A DNA stretch of 12,158 nucleotides from assembly GCA_937900575.1 (NCBI GenBank), contig CALCEI010000065.1, positions 1 to 12,158 of the forward strand. Direction: 5' to 3'. A model generated the notes under the pieces. It did no database searches. It was not told the DNA's origin and saw only the letters and a program-made list of their open reading frames with translations. This document shows positions 1 through 6,182 of the stretch, one piece after another. The number at the start of each line of letters is the position of its first letter. Positions within the stretch are counted from its first letter, which is position 1. The stretch comes from an uncultured Clostridia bacterium. GTDB lineage: Bacteria; Bacillota; Clostridia; Christensenellales; UBA1242. A program made the position numbers and the translations under genes.

Positions 1-39
1 TCACCCTATATCTGCATTGTGTTAACAAAGGAGGAAAAA

Positions 40-147
40 ATGGAAGAACAAGGTTTAATTGTAGTAAAGGATAATTTTATTAATAAAGTTGCAAATTTTT
101 TCGAAGAGGAATTGTTCGATAAAAATGATTTTATCAATTACAAATAA
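40..147 (+). CDS. small hypothetical protein (35 aa)
   Basis: A 35-codon reading frame starts at an ATG six bases after a near-ideal Shine-Dalgarno sequence (AAAGGAGG, 28-35) and ends at TAA 145-147. The product is short and mixed in charge, with an acidic C-terminal half (three consecutive Glu near residue 22), no signal peptide and no membrane segment. I do not recognise a family. The strong ribosome binding site is the main reason to think it is translated. It lies in the left end of the window, which may belong to a different genome from 610-10380, so its neighbours say little about its role. It could also be the remnant of a longer gene cut by a join between 100 and 190. Confidence 0.45.
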   Translation: MEEQGLIVVKDNFINKVANFFEEELFDKNDFINYK

Positions 148-190
148 GTTTCTTGGAGTGAAAATATTTTTTAAATATAAGGGTTCATAT

Positions 191-544
191 ATGAAGAAGA
201 AACAGCGTCAGAGAATTAAGAAAGCAAATAAGTTATTAGTTTCAGCATTGATGTTGGGGGCATTATCTTTTGCACCGAATGCAATGGCTGATATGAGTCA
301 GGATTTGTCCGTTATCGGTGATACGGCAAACAGTTATTTAAAGAGTTTTAATACTCCGCTTCTTGGCTCACAAGGTGAAGCCAAAATTTATACAACGGAA
401 AAAGTAGCTGTTTATGATTACAGCGGTTTCTATACTTATCATATTAGCAGAGGTGAAAATGAAGGCTTTTATATTGTTTCTTTAGTTCCCGATAATATGT
501 CAACAAGCCCTAATATCACTTGGAATACAAGTGATAATTGGTAG
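191..544 (+). CDS. small secreted protein of unknown function
   Basis: I start this at the ATG at 191 rather than the upstream ATG at 89. From 191 the protein opens with a classic Sec signal peptide: a very basic N-region (MKKKQRQRIKK), a hydrophobic stretch around residues 15-27 and an Ala-x-Ala site near residue 33 (NAMA). An AAGGG ribosome binding site lies at 179-183. The mature part is about 85 residues, rich in Ser, Thr, Asn and Tyr, with no cysteine and no motif I recognise. It probably acts outside the membrane. The stop codon TAG at 542-544 lies inside the 3' end of the convergent tRNA-Ile gene, so the frame runs six bases into the tRNA. Because that tRNA looks like a hybrid, this gene probably belongs with the DNA to its left rather than with the rubrerythrin side. 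Confidence 0.6.
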   Translation: MKKKQRQRIKKANKLLVSALMLGALSFAPNAMADMSQDLSVIGDTANSYLKSFNTPLLGSQGEAKIYTTEKVAVYDYSGFYTYHISRGENEGFYIVSLVPDNMSTSPNITWNTSDNW

Positions 545-615
545 GAATGAGTGGACTCGAACCACCGACCCCCACCTTATCAGGGTGGTGCTCTAACCTG
601 CTGAGCTACATCTCT
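539..615 (-). tRNA. tRNA-Ile (anticodon GAU), hybrid acceptor stem
   Basis: Read on the minus strand, the sequence folds as a cloverleaf with D-arm consensus (TAGCTCAG), anticodon stem CCACC/GGTGG, anticodon GAT (plus-strand 579-581), T-loop TTCGAGT, discriminator A and encoded CCA (539-541). GAU decodes AUC and AUU isoleucine codons. The acceptor stem is defective: the 5' strand AGAGATG (615-609) against the 3' strand CATTCCT (548-542) leaves an A-C mismatch at pair 3-70 and a G-U at pair 4-69. Each strand would pair perfectly with a different partner (CATCTCT and AGGAATG), which points to a join inside the conserved tRNA body. Confidence 0.93.
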
Positions 616-655
616 TTATTGTATTTTGCCTTTAAATTTTGCAAAATGCATTTTA

Positions 656-684
656 ATATTAACAAGATTAACAAAATTTGTCAA
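656..684 (-). promoter_or_regulatory. sigma-A promoter of tRNA-Ile
   Basis: On the minus strand, TTGACA (679-684) and TAATAT (656-661) are separated by exactly 17 bases, and TGT before the -10 gives an extended -10. The predicted start is about 649, some 35 bases before the tRNA 5' end. It matches the promoter style of the main block, so the 5' side of the tRNA belongs with the genes to the right. Confidence 0.75.
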
Positions 685-775
685 TAAAAAAATTAAATTT
701 TTCAAAAGAAATTTTATTTTACATTTGTTGTGTTGAAATTTTTGTTTTTGTCAATAATGGTTGTGGAGGAAAATT

Positions 776-1363
776 ATGGATTTTCAAAAATCAAAAACAA
801 AAGAAAACTTGGCACGTTCTTTTGCTGCTGAGTGCCAAGAGGGTGCAAGATATCAATTTATGGCAAAAATGGCACAGCAACAAGGTTACCAATACATGAG
901 TGCAATTGTAAGGACATTGGCACACAACGAAATGGCACATGCACAACAATTTTTTACTAAAATTGTGGACCTTGGTGGAAACAAAACTCAAAATATCGAC
1001 ATTTCTGCAGGTTACCCATTTAAAACAGGTGAACTTCTGGATGTGATAAAGCAAGAAAGTGAAAATGAAAAAACAAGTGCAGAACGAATTTACCCTAGTT
1101 TTGCCGTAATTGCCAGAGATGAAGGTTTTAAAGATGTGGCAGATTTGTTTGAAATGGTTGCCAAAGTGGAAAAGAGCCACCAACGTACACTTGAACAATT
1201 GCACATGGGTTTAAAAGATGGCTCACTTTACAAAAGCAAGCAAGTTAAATGTTTTAAATGTGATAATTGTGGCACAATTGTAAAAGCAAAATCTGCACCA
1301 AAAACTTGCCCACTTTGCACTATGGAACAAGGGTACTATCGCATTGACTTTAATGTTGAATAA
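776..1363 (+). CDS. rbr: rubrerythrin
   Basis: This 195-residue protein matches classical rubrerythrin in size and order: an N-terminal ferritin-like four-helix diiron domain (about residues 1-150) and a C-terminal rubredoxin-like FeS4 domain. Diiron ligands visible include Glu19, the E51-x-x-H54 pair and a second ExxH in the helix containing KVEKSHQ. The rubredoxin-like site is CxxCG followed by CPLC near the C-terminus. Rubrerythrins reduce hydrogen peroxide to water with electrons from rubredoxin or NADH oxidoreductases and protect anaerobes from oxygen stress in the cytoplasm. The start at 776 is fixed by GGAGG at 765-769; an in-frame ATG at 761 lies upstream of that site and is rejected. 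It appears monocistronic, with a terminator touching its stop. No convincing promoter or PerR box was found in 685-765. Confidence 0.95.
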   Translation: MDFQKSKTKENLARSFAAECQEGARYQFMAKMAQQQGYQYMSAIVRTLAHNEMAHAQQFFTKIVDLGGNKTQNIDISAGYPFKTGELLDVIKQESENEKTSAERIYPSFAVIARDEGFKDVADLFEMVAKVEKSHQRTLEQLHMGLKDGSLYKSKQVKCFKCDNCGTIVKAKSAPKTCPLCTMEQGYYRIDFNVE

Positions 1364-1387
1364 AAAAGCAAGCATTTTGCTTTTTTT
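1362..1387 (+). terminator. Rho-independent terminator after rubrerythrin
   Basis: The arms AAAAAAGCAA (1362-1371) and TTGCTTTTTT (1377-1386) pair perfectly around a five-base loop, followed by a T-run. The stem begins inside the rbr stop codon. The A and T tracts make it potentially bidirectional. Confidence 0.85.
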
Positions 1388-1470
1388 ATTTTTTTATTTT
1401 CACTTGCAACCAGATGCTATCATTAAATTTTGATGCATGCTAATTTGTTATAAAATCTTAAAAAAACAAC

Positions 1471-1488
1471 CAATAATATTTATTATTG
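1471..1488. promoter_or_regulatory. perfect palindrome, possible operator
   Basis: CAATAATA and TATTATTG form a perfect inverted repeat around a TT centre, ending four bases before the -35 box of the next gene. The placement suits a regulator binding site, but the sequence is A/T-rich and could be chance. Confidence 0.4.
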
Positions 1489-1491
1489 ATA

Positions 1492-1519
1492 TTGACAAAA
1501 TGCAATAGTATGATATAAT
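1492..1519 (+). promoter_or_regulatory. sigma-A promoter with extended -10
   Basis: TTGACA (1492-1497) and consensus TATAAT (1514-1519) are spaced by 16 bases, with TG at 1511-1512 giving an extended -10. Expected transcription start is about 1526, roughly 20 bases before the chosen start codon. Confidence 0.85.
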
Positions 1520-1545
1520 TATACAGTATAGGAATGGGTGAGAGT

Positions 1546-2157
1546 ATGAAAATTGTTAAAGAAAATGGAAAATTTGGACTTGTTAATGATAAGTGCAAAT
1601 GTGTTGCAGAAATAAAATATGATGAAATTATTAAACATGAAAAATATGGTTTGTTTGAGTTGGTGATATACAATCAGTTACACCAATCTAATGAACATAT
1701 TCTTGTTGATGAAAATATGCATGAAATTGCCAAAGTTTATATTTGGCAAAACCACAATGATAAATCTTCAAAAAAAGACCCATATTCAGTAGATAGTTAT
1801 GAAGATTACAAGGCGGTTTATGCAAAAGGCCCTGAAAATAATAAACAATATGATAAAGCCAAAGATATGGTTAAGAGTTTAGATGAATTTATTAATGATA
1901 CTATAAAATTTTATGAAATTACTTACACTTATTATGACAACGGATACTTTTATTTGGATTATTTTATGGAAACATATAAGAAGATTAAGAATTCAGTTAA
2001 AAAAGATTCACAAAACTTAGTTAAAAAAACAATTGAACAACATAGTATATATAGAAAAATAAAAAAGGCAAAAAAAGAGTTGGATAAATATGTGGATGAT
2101 ATGGAGTTGATAGCATGTGCGGCTGACATTGCTGAAGAATTTTTTGCAAAGGATTAA
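1546..2157 (+). CDS. WG-repeat-like protein of unknown function
   Basis: The product is 203 residues from the ATG at 1546. An in-frame ATG at 1534 would add four residues but sits within about eight bases of the predicted transcription start with no ribosome binding site; 1546 has GGGTGAG just upstream. The first 40 residues (NGKFGLVND, then KYDEI) follow the pattern of a WG repeat, a beta-rich motif found in many Bacillota surface and cytoplasmic proteins. The rest is a Lys-, Tyr- and Asp-rich, probably helical region with no motif I know. There is no signal peptide or membrane segment, so it is likely cytoplasmic. It stands alone between a strong promoter and a bidirectional terminator, next to a palindrome that may regulate it. 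The function is unknown; the single repeat may be degenerate. Confidence 0.7.
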   Translation: MKIVKENGKFGLVNDKCKCVAEIKYDEIIKHEKYGLFELVIYNQLHQSNEHILVDENMHEIAKVYIWQNHNDKSSKKDPYSVDSYEDYKAVYAKGPENNKQYDKAKDMVKSLDEFINDTIKFYEITYTYYDNGYFYLDYFMETYKKIKNSVKKDSQNLVKKTIEQHSIYRKIKKAKKELDKYVDDMELIACAADIAEEFFAKD

Positions 2158-2195
2158 CACTAATATTATAAAAAGATATATACATAATTTTGATT

Positions 2196-2225
2196 AAAAA
2201 AACTGCCTATTTGGGCAGTTTTTTT
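2196..2225. terminator. bidirectional terminator between convergent genes
   Basis: CTGCC (2203-2207) pairs with GGCAG (2214-2218) around a six-base loop. Seven A on the left and seven T on the right extend the stem and give a U-tail in both directions. It serves the WG-repeat-like gene and the convergent metallo-hydrolase, whose stop is at 2227. Confidence 0.9.
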
Positions 2226-2226
2226 G

Positions 2227-3024
2227 TTATGTTTTTGGTGTAACTTTGAAGATTGTGCCACGTTGTTCGTGATGTGCAATATCCAAACGAACATTTACAT
2301 TTGGAGTTATGTTTTTGCTTTCCAAATAATTTACAATTGTGTTTACTGCCAAATTTTCTGTATTACTGTGTTCACTTATGTGAGAAAGCACAACCATACG
2401 TGTGCCACTTGCCACAAGTTTTTCAATAGCTTTGGCACAACTTAAATTGGAAAGGTGACCATGTGTACCATTTATTCTGCGCTTTAAAAATGGTGGATAG
2501 TTTGGGTATGCCATAAGCATTTCTGGGTCATAATTCGCTTCCAAATAAACAAGCGCACAACCTTTTGTGCCTTCATAGGCATCATCTGTAAAACGCCCTA
2601 AGTCCGTGCAAACTGCAACGGAAGCATCACGTTCATTAACCCTATATCCAACACAAAATTTGCTATCATGTGGGAGTGGGAAAGGGATTATGGATAAATC
2701 TCCCAAATTAAAGGCAGAATCGAAGAAAACAAAACTATTTTTATCCACAGCAAGTTGATTTGTTAAAATTTCACTTATGCTAATATGTGCATATATTTTT
2801 GTGTTTGGCGAATATCTGACAAATTTTTCAATGCCTTTTGTGTGGTCTGTGTGTTCATGCGTAACCAAAATTGCATCAATTGATTGTGGGTCAACTTTAA
2901 GTTCATTTAGGGCATTAAAAATATATTGAAAGGTCTTGCCATTATCAATTAAAATTTTTGTTTGTTCAGATTCTATGTAAGTGCAGTTCCCACTACTGCC
3001 ACTTGCAAGGTTACATATGCGCAT
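2227..3024 (-). CDS. metallo-beta-lactamase-fold hydrolase, YycJ/WalJ-like
   Basis: This 265-residue protein has the metallo-beta-lactamase fold signature H56-x-H58-x-D60-H61 (THEHTDH), preceded by an N-terminal LASGSSGNCTYIE stretch that is characteristic of the YycJ/WalJ family. Later motifs include CTDLGR, the EANYD segment and an LSHISEHS segment near the C-terminus, matching the metal-binding and phosphodiesterase-like layout. Length agrees with the family (about 260 residues). WalJ proteins have been linked to cell-wall homeostasis and, in some species, to nuclease or DNA-repair activity; they usually lie beside walRK, which is not seen here, so I leave the symbol blank. The start codon (3022-3024) lies inside the end of the upstream rhomboid gene, a 14-base overlap that suggests translational coupling. 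Confidence 0.88.
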   Translation of the reverse strand: MRICNLASGSSGNCTYIESEQTKILIDNGKTFQYIFNALNELKVDPQSIDAILVTHEHTDHTKGIEKFVRYSPNTKIYAHISISEILTNQLAVDKNSFVFFDSAFNLGDLSIIPFPLPHDSKFCVGYRVNERDASVAVCTDLGRFTDDAYEGTKGCALVYLEANYDPEMLMAYPNYPPFLKRRINGTHGHLSNLSCAKAIEKLVASGTRMVVLSHISEHSNTENLAVNTIVNYLESKNITPNVNVRLDIAHHEQRGTIFKVTPKT

Positions 3025-3781
3025 TATTTTTGTTTTTTCCTTTTGTGTTAACTTTTTTTACTTTTTTAACTTGTTTTTTAGGTTTTTCTTGTTTCTCTTT
3101 AACCATTTCGTTTATTGTGACTGTTTGTTTTGCGTTGCAAAGTGAAATAACTTTATAAACAAGGTAAATTAATATTCCCCAGAAGAATGCAGTGTAATGT
3201 GCCATATTGTGAATTAAATTATGACCAAAATATATTGGATTGAATCTTGAAAAACTTTTGCCACCAATTCCAGAACAGAATAAAAGTGAAGATACGACGG
3301 TGACGACTGCAAAAATTATGTTTGTAATATCTTTTTGTTTTCTAAACAAAGAGAAAATACAATCCATTAAATTAATTCCGACCAAAGCAGAAATAACTCC
3401 AGAAAATCCATGATGGCTTATGTCACCCTTAACGTGGCTTGCGAGAGCTGGAACTGTAAAAATTAAAGTTACAACAAGTGTAACGTAACTTAAAGTTCCC
3501 ATCTTACGTTCCAAATAAATACCAATAAGAGTAAAGAATAGCATATTTATGAGAACATGCCTCCAAGATGCATGACTTAGTGCTGCAAAACCAATTGTGA
3601 GACAGTTTATAAAAGAAAAGTCTTCCCAACTTGCAGTGGTATCATATAATTCAAAATTCCAATTTGGACCCAACAATTTAAAAATCAAAATATTAAGTAA
3701 AACAAAAAATAATGTACCAGCGAAATAGTAATTTCTGTTGTACCATGTTAGGTTTTTATCTTTCATATTAAAAACGTGCAT
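3011..3781 (-). CDS. rhomboid-family intramembrane serine protease
   Basis: I start at the ATG at 3781 (256 residues), where GGAG (plus-strand 3787-3790) sits five bases upstream. A longer frame to 3997 would overlap hflX and its promoter and encode implausible sequence. The protein has about six hydrophobic segments. Rhomboid signatures are present in order: H75-x-x-x-N79 in HVLINM, the nucleophile in G125-F-S127-G, and the catalytic His195 in the last membrane segment (MAHYTAFFWG). Rhomboids cleave membrane proteins within or next to the bilayer; the substrate is unknown. The last 35 residues form a strongly basic Lys-rich cytoplasmic tail. It is the first gene of a two-gene operon with the metallo-hydrolase and is driven by the divergent promoter at 3836-3864. 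Confidence 0.9.
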   Translation of the reverse strand: MHVFNMKDKNLTWYNRNYYFAGTLFFVLLNILIFKLLGPNWNFELYDTTASWEDFSFINCLTIGFAALSHASWRHVLINMLFFTLIGIYLERKMGTLSYVTLVVTLIFTVPALASHVKGDISHHGFSGVISALVGINLMDCIFSLFRKQKDITNIIFAVVTVVSSLLFCSGIGGKSFSRFNPIYFGHNLIHNMAHYTAFFWGILIYLVYKVISLCNAKQTVTINEMVKEKQEKPKKQVKKVKKVNTKGKNKNNAHM

Positions 3782-3835
3782 ATTATCTCCAAAAAATATC
3801 ATATCAAAAGCAAAAAAAAATTGCAACAATTTCTG

Positions 3836-3864
3836 TTTATAAGTTGTCAATACTTTGTTGACAA
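3836..3864 (-). promoter_or_regulatory. promoter of the rhomboid operon
   Basis: On the minus strand, TTGTCA (3859-3864) and TATAAA (3836-3841) are spaced by exactly 17 bases. The predicted start near 3829 leaves a leader of about 48 bases. Its -35 box lies over the -35 box of the divergent hflX promoter. Confidence 0.6.
3844..3864. promoter_or_regulatory. inverted repeat between divergent promoters
   Basis: TTGTCAA (3844-3850) and TTGACAA (3858-3864) are exact reverse complements with a seven-base gap. The right arm contains the -35 boxes of both divergent promoters, so a dimeric regulator bound here could control hflX and the rhomboid operon together. Confidence 0.45.
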
Positions 3865-3886
3865 TGTTTTTGTTATGCAGTAAAAT
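3858..3886 (+). promoter_or_regulatory. sigma-A promoter of hflX
   Basis: Consensus TTGACA (3858-3863) and TAAAAT (3881-3886) have the optimal 17-base spacing. Transcription should start at about 3892-3895, essentially on the hflX start codon. Confidence 0.8.
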
Positions 3887-3894
3887 TAAGACAT

Positions 3895-4980
3895 ATGGAA
3901 AAGAACATGGAAAAAGCATATTTGGTGTGCCCATATGTGAATATGGAAGATGCCGAATATCGCACAAAAGAATTGGGACTTTTGGCCGAAAGTGCACTTT
4001 TGGAAATTGTAAAGTGTAATCTTTTTTTGGTTAAAGAAGTTAACGCACGCACCTATATGGGCATTGGCAAAGTGGAAGAAATTCGTGATGATGCCGAACG
4101 TCTTGGTGCCGATGTTGTAATTTTTGATTGTCCACTTACAGGCTCTCAATTAAGGAATTTAGGCGAAGTTATTGGCACAAAAGTTATTGACCGAACAATG
4201 CTTATTTTGGATATCTTTGCAGGTAGGGCAAAGAGTGGTGAAGGTAAACTTCAAGTTGAACTTGCACAACTTAAATATACTTTGCCACGTTTGGCAAGTT
4301 TAAACCTTAACAACGAACGCGGTGGCACAGGTGTTGGCATGCGTGGTGCTGGTGAAACAAAATTGGAACTTGATAGACGTAAAGTGCAAGAAGATATTTC
4401 AAGGTTAGAACGTGACATTAAGGACATTGCACGTCACAGGCAAACAACAAGGAAACAAAGGCTTTCAAGAATGCAAAGTGTTGCACTTGTTGGATATACA
4501 AACGCAGGTAAATCTACCCTTATGAATTCCATTGCAAAAGCAGGTACTTATGCAGATGATAGGTTGTTTGCAACACTTGATGTTTTAACAAAAAAAGTGT
4601 GGGATTCTGGCACAGAATATGTGCTTATTGATACGGTTGGTTTTGTAAGCAATTTGCCACACGAATTGATGTATGCTTTCTCGGCCACACTTGAAGAGAC
4701 ACTTGATGCAAATGTGTTGCTTATGGTGGTTGATGCAAGTGATGTTCATAAATATGAACAAATTGAAGTTGTGGAAAAAGAATTTAAGCGTTTAGATATT
4801 GACCCTAACAAAGTTATTTTGGTATACAACAAAATTGATAAGGTTGATTCTAACGCAATAAACCAACTTAAATCTTACCCTTATGACACTTGCTATATTG
4901 GTGCAAAAAGTGGCAAAAACATTGTTGCTTTAAAACAAATGATTAAGCAAAAATTGGAACAATTTAAGTCAAATTATTAA
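3895..4980 (+). CDS. hflX: ribosome-associated GTPase HflX
   Basis: The 361-residue product has the HflX architecture: an N-terminal HflX domain (about residues 15-190) with the Gly-rich linker GGTGVGMRGAGETK and a following coiled helix, then a G domain. G motifs are G200-YTNAGKST (G1), D246-TVGF (G3) and N312-KID (G4). HflX binds the 50S or 70S ribosome, splits stalled ribosomes under heat or antibiotic stress and hydrolyses GTP. The start is uncertain: the ATG at 3895 has no Shine-Dalgarno sequence and sits at the predicted transcription start, while an ATG at 3907 (MEKAYLV) has only a weak upstream GGAAAAG. The phosphoesterase follows 14 bases after the stop, probably in the same operon. 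Confidence 0.94.
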   Translation: MEKNMEKAYLVCPYVNMEDAEYRTKELGLLAESALLEIVKCNLFLVKEVNARTYMGIGKVEEIRDDAERLGADVVIFDCPLTGSQLRNLGEVIGTKVIDRTMLILDIFAGRAKSGEGKLQVELAQLKYTLPRLASLNLNNERGGTGVGMRGAGETKLELDRRKVQEDISRLERDIKDIARHRQTTRKQRLSRMQSVALVGYTNAGKSTLMNSIAKAGTYADDRLFATLDVLTKKVWDSGTEYVLIDTVGFVSNLPHELMYAFSATLEETLDANVLLMVVDASDVHKYEQIEVVEKEFKRLDIDPNKVILVYNKIDKVDSNAINQLKSYPYDTCYIGAKSGKNIVALKQMIKQKLEQFKSNY

Positions 4981-4994
4981 ACTAAGGAGAATTT

Positions 4995-5696
4995 ATGGAA
5001 TTTTTTACAGCCGATGTGCATTTTTGTGACCCTAATACAATGGAATATGACAACAGGCCTTTTAAGAATATAAGACAATATGATAATTTTATTATTAAAG
5101 ATTGGAATAAAAAGGCAAAGAAGGGTGATACCATTTATGTTGCAGGGGATTTGCTTGATTGTGACAGTGACGGATACAAATATGGCTATCCATGGAAAAA
5201 AGGCCTTAAATTGCTTAAAAAAGTTAAGGCAAACATCGTTTTGATTTTGGGCAACAATGAACAACGTATTATTGATAAATTTTTTAACAAAGATTATGAT
5301 GCTTTTGTTGCTTGTTGTAAACAACATGGCATAAAAGAAGTTTACAAATCTTTGGACCTTAACATTTGGGGCAAAAAATTTCATATTGTGCATCAAGCAA
5401 TTCATGCAGATAAATCAAGAATAAATTTGTTTGGTCACACGCACCTTTGTTCTGGCACTTATCATCCTTATGGATTGTGCATTTCAACCGACCTTAACCA
5501 TTTCAGACTTTACACAAAAGAAATTATTATGCATTATTTAGAAAGAAAACACGATTTTTGGGAGCCGGATGATAATTGCAATTACATAAACCCATTTTTG
5601 AAAGAAGTTGATGGCAAAATTGTAAACACAGCGGCAAACAGAAAAGCTTATAAAGATTATGTTAAAGGTAGTGATTTTAGCGTAAAAATAAAATAA
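4995..5696 (+). CDS. calcineurin-like metallophosphoesterase
   Basis: This 233-residue protein carries the dimetal phosphoesterase motifs in order: D7-x-H9, G51-D52, G86-N-N (the usual GNH with Asn for His), H133 and G147-HTH. The N-terminal YDNRPFKNI segment is typical of the small phosphoesterases found in Bacillota genomes and phages. It probably hydrolyses a phosphomonoester or phosphodiester in the cytoplasm; the substrate cannot be told. The region after residue 190 has no motif I know. AAGGAG (4984-4989) fixes the start. It follows hflX by 14 bases and is followed by a terminator, so hflX and this gene probably form one transcript. Confidence 0.85.
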   Translation: MEFFTADVHFCDPNTMEYDNRPFKNIRQYDNFIIKDWNKKAKKGDTIYVAGDLLDCDSDGYKYGYPWKKGLKLLKKVKANIVLILGNNEQRIIDKFFNKDYDAFVACCKQHGIKEVYKSLDLNIWGKKFHIVHQAIHADKSRINLFGHTHLCSGTYHPYGLCISTDLNHFRLYTKEIIMHYLERKHDFWEPDDNCNYINPFLKEVDGKIVNTAANRKAYKDYVKGSDFSVKIK

Positions 5697-5702
5697 AAGA
5701 AG

Positions 5703-5730
5703 GATTGCAAGCAAATGCAATCTTTTTTTT
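5703..5730 (+). terminator. terminator of the hflX operon
   Basis: GATTGCA (5703-5709) and TGCAATC (5716-5722) pair around a six-base loop and are followed by eight T. Confidence 0.9.
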
Positions 5731-5837
5731 GTAACAAAAAAAATTTTCCTGCGTAATATGTAGTATACGAAAGAATATCAAGGTACCGAAGAAAAACTTT
5801 TGTAATACATATAAATTAAATACATTTAGGAGGAATT

Positions 5838-6029
5838 ATGTTTAACAAATTCTTTGGCGGCGAAGGCTGCAATGAAGGATGTGGAACAAACTGCAATGAA
5901 TATGCATGGATTATAATTTTAATCTTATTAATGTGCAATTGTGGTTGCAGAATTGACCCATGCTTGCTTATTATCATTTTATTGTTATTAAATGGCTGCG
6001 GTTGCGGTAAACAAACTGGTTGTTGCTAA
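5838..6029 (+). CDS. small cysteine-rich membrane protein
   Basis: A 63-residue frame with an excellent ribosome binding site (AGGAGGA, 5828-5834). Eleven residues are cysteine (11, 15, 19, 33, 35, 37, 42, 54, 56, 62, 63). They surround two hydrophobic stretches of 8-9 residues each (about 24-32 and 43-51), which could form a membrane hairpin or two short re-entrant segments. Small Cys/Gly-rich hydrophobic proteins are common in Bacillota, and some, such as the YjcZ group, are linked to sporulation; that link is only suggestive here. The cysteines could bind metal or form disulfides. No sigma-A promoter is evident in 5731-5837, so an alternative sigma factor is possible. Two hairpins follow the stop. 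Confidence 0.8.
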   Translation: MFNKFFGGEGCNEGCGTNCNEYAWIIILILLMCNCGCRIDPCLLIIILLLLNGCGCGKQTGCC

Positions 6030-6035
6030 CAATTA

Positions 6036-6063
6036 TCCCACTTCAAACAAAGTTTTTGTGGGA
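6036..6063 (+). other. hairpin in the 3' region of the cysteine-rich gene
   Basis: TCCCAC (6036-6041) pairs with GTGGGA (6058-6063), with further partial pairing inside. There is no T-run, so it is not itself a terminator; it may stabilise the transcript end. Confidence 0.45.
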
Positions 6064-6070
6064 GCCCTTG

Positions 6071-6100
6071 AAATATGCTCGGTTTTTCGGGCATATTTTT
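6071..6100 (+). terminator. terminator after the cysteine-rich gene
   Basis: An 11-base-pair stem (AAATATGCTCG, 6071-6081, with CGGGCATATTT, 6088-6098, one T-G pair) and a six-base loop lead into a T-run. Confidence 0.88.
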
Positions 6101-6115
6101 ATTTAAAAATATTTT

Positions 6116-6134
6116 AAAATTGCATATTGACAAA
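6116..6134 (+). repeat. 19-base direct repeat, copy 1
   Basis: The sequence aaaattgcatattgacaaa is identical to 7516-7534, exactly 1400 bases downstream. It contains the -35 box of the promoter of the first paralog gene. Confidence 0.9.
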
Positions 6135-6155
6135 CTGGCAGTTGTGTGGTATTAT
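6127..6155 (+). promoter_or_regulatory. promoter of the 423-aa paralog
   Basis: TTGACA (6127-6132), 17-base spacer, TATTAT (6150-6155), with TGG before the -10 (extended -10). The spacer matches that of the downstream paralog at 12 of 17 positions. Confidence 0.85.
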
Positions 6156-6182
6156 ACAGACATATAAAAAAGGGGAGACATT

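Noticed and set aside
118..135. GATAAAA/TTTTATC hairpin as a terminator
   Set aside because: It lies inside the end of the small ORF, has no G-C pairs beyond one and no T-run.
89..190. N-terminal extension of the secreted protein to the ATG at 89
   Set aside because: It would place 34 unrelated residues before a clear signal peptide, and has no ribosome binding site; it also overlaps the 40-147 frame.
678..899. Frame starting at 678 overlapping rubrerythrin
   Set aside because: No ribosome binding site, unlikely composition, and it overlaps the rbr gene in another frame.
3782..3997. Longer start for the rhomboid gene
   Set aside because: The extension covers both divergent promoters and the start of hflX, while a GGAG site points to 3781.
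3886..4149. Minus-strand frame within hflX
   Set aside because: Shadow of the hflX coding sequence, with low-complexity Phe- and Asn-rich translation and no ribosome binding site.
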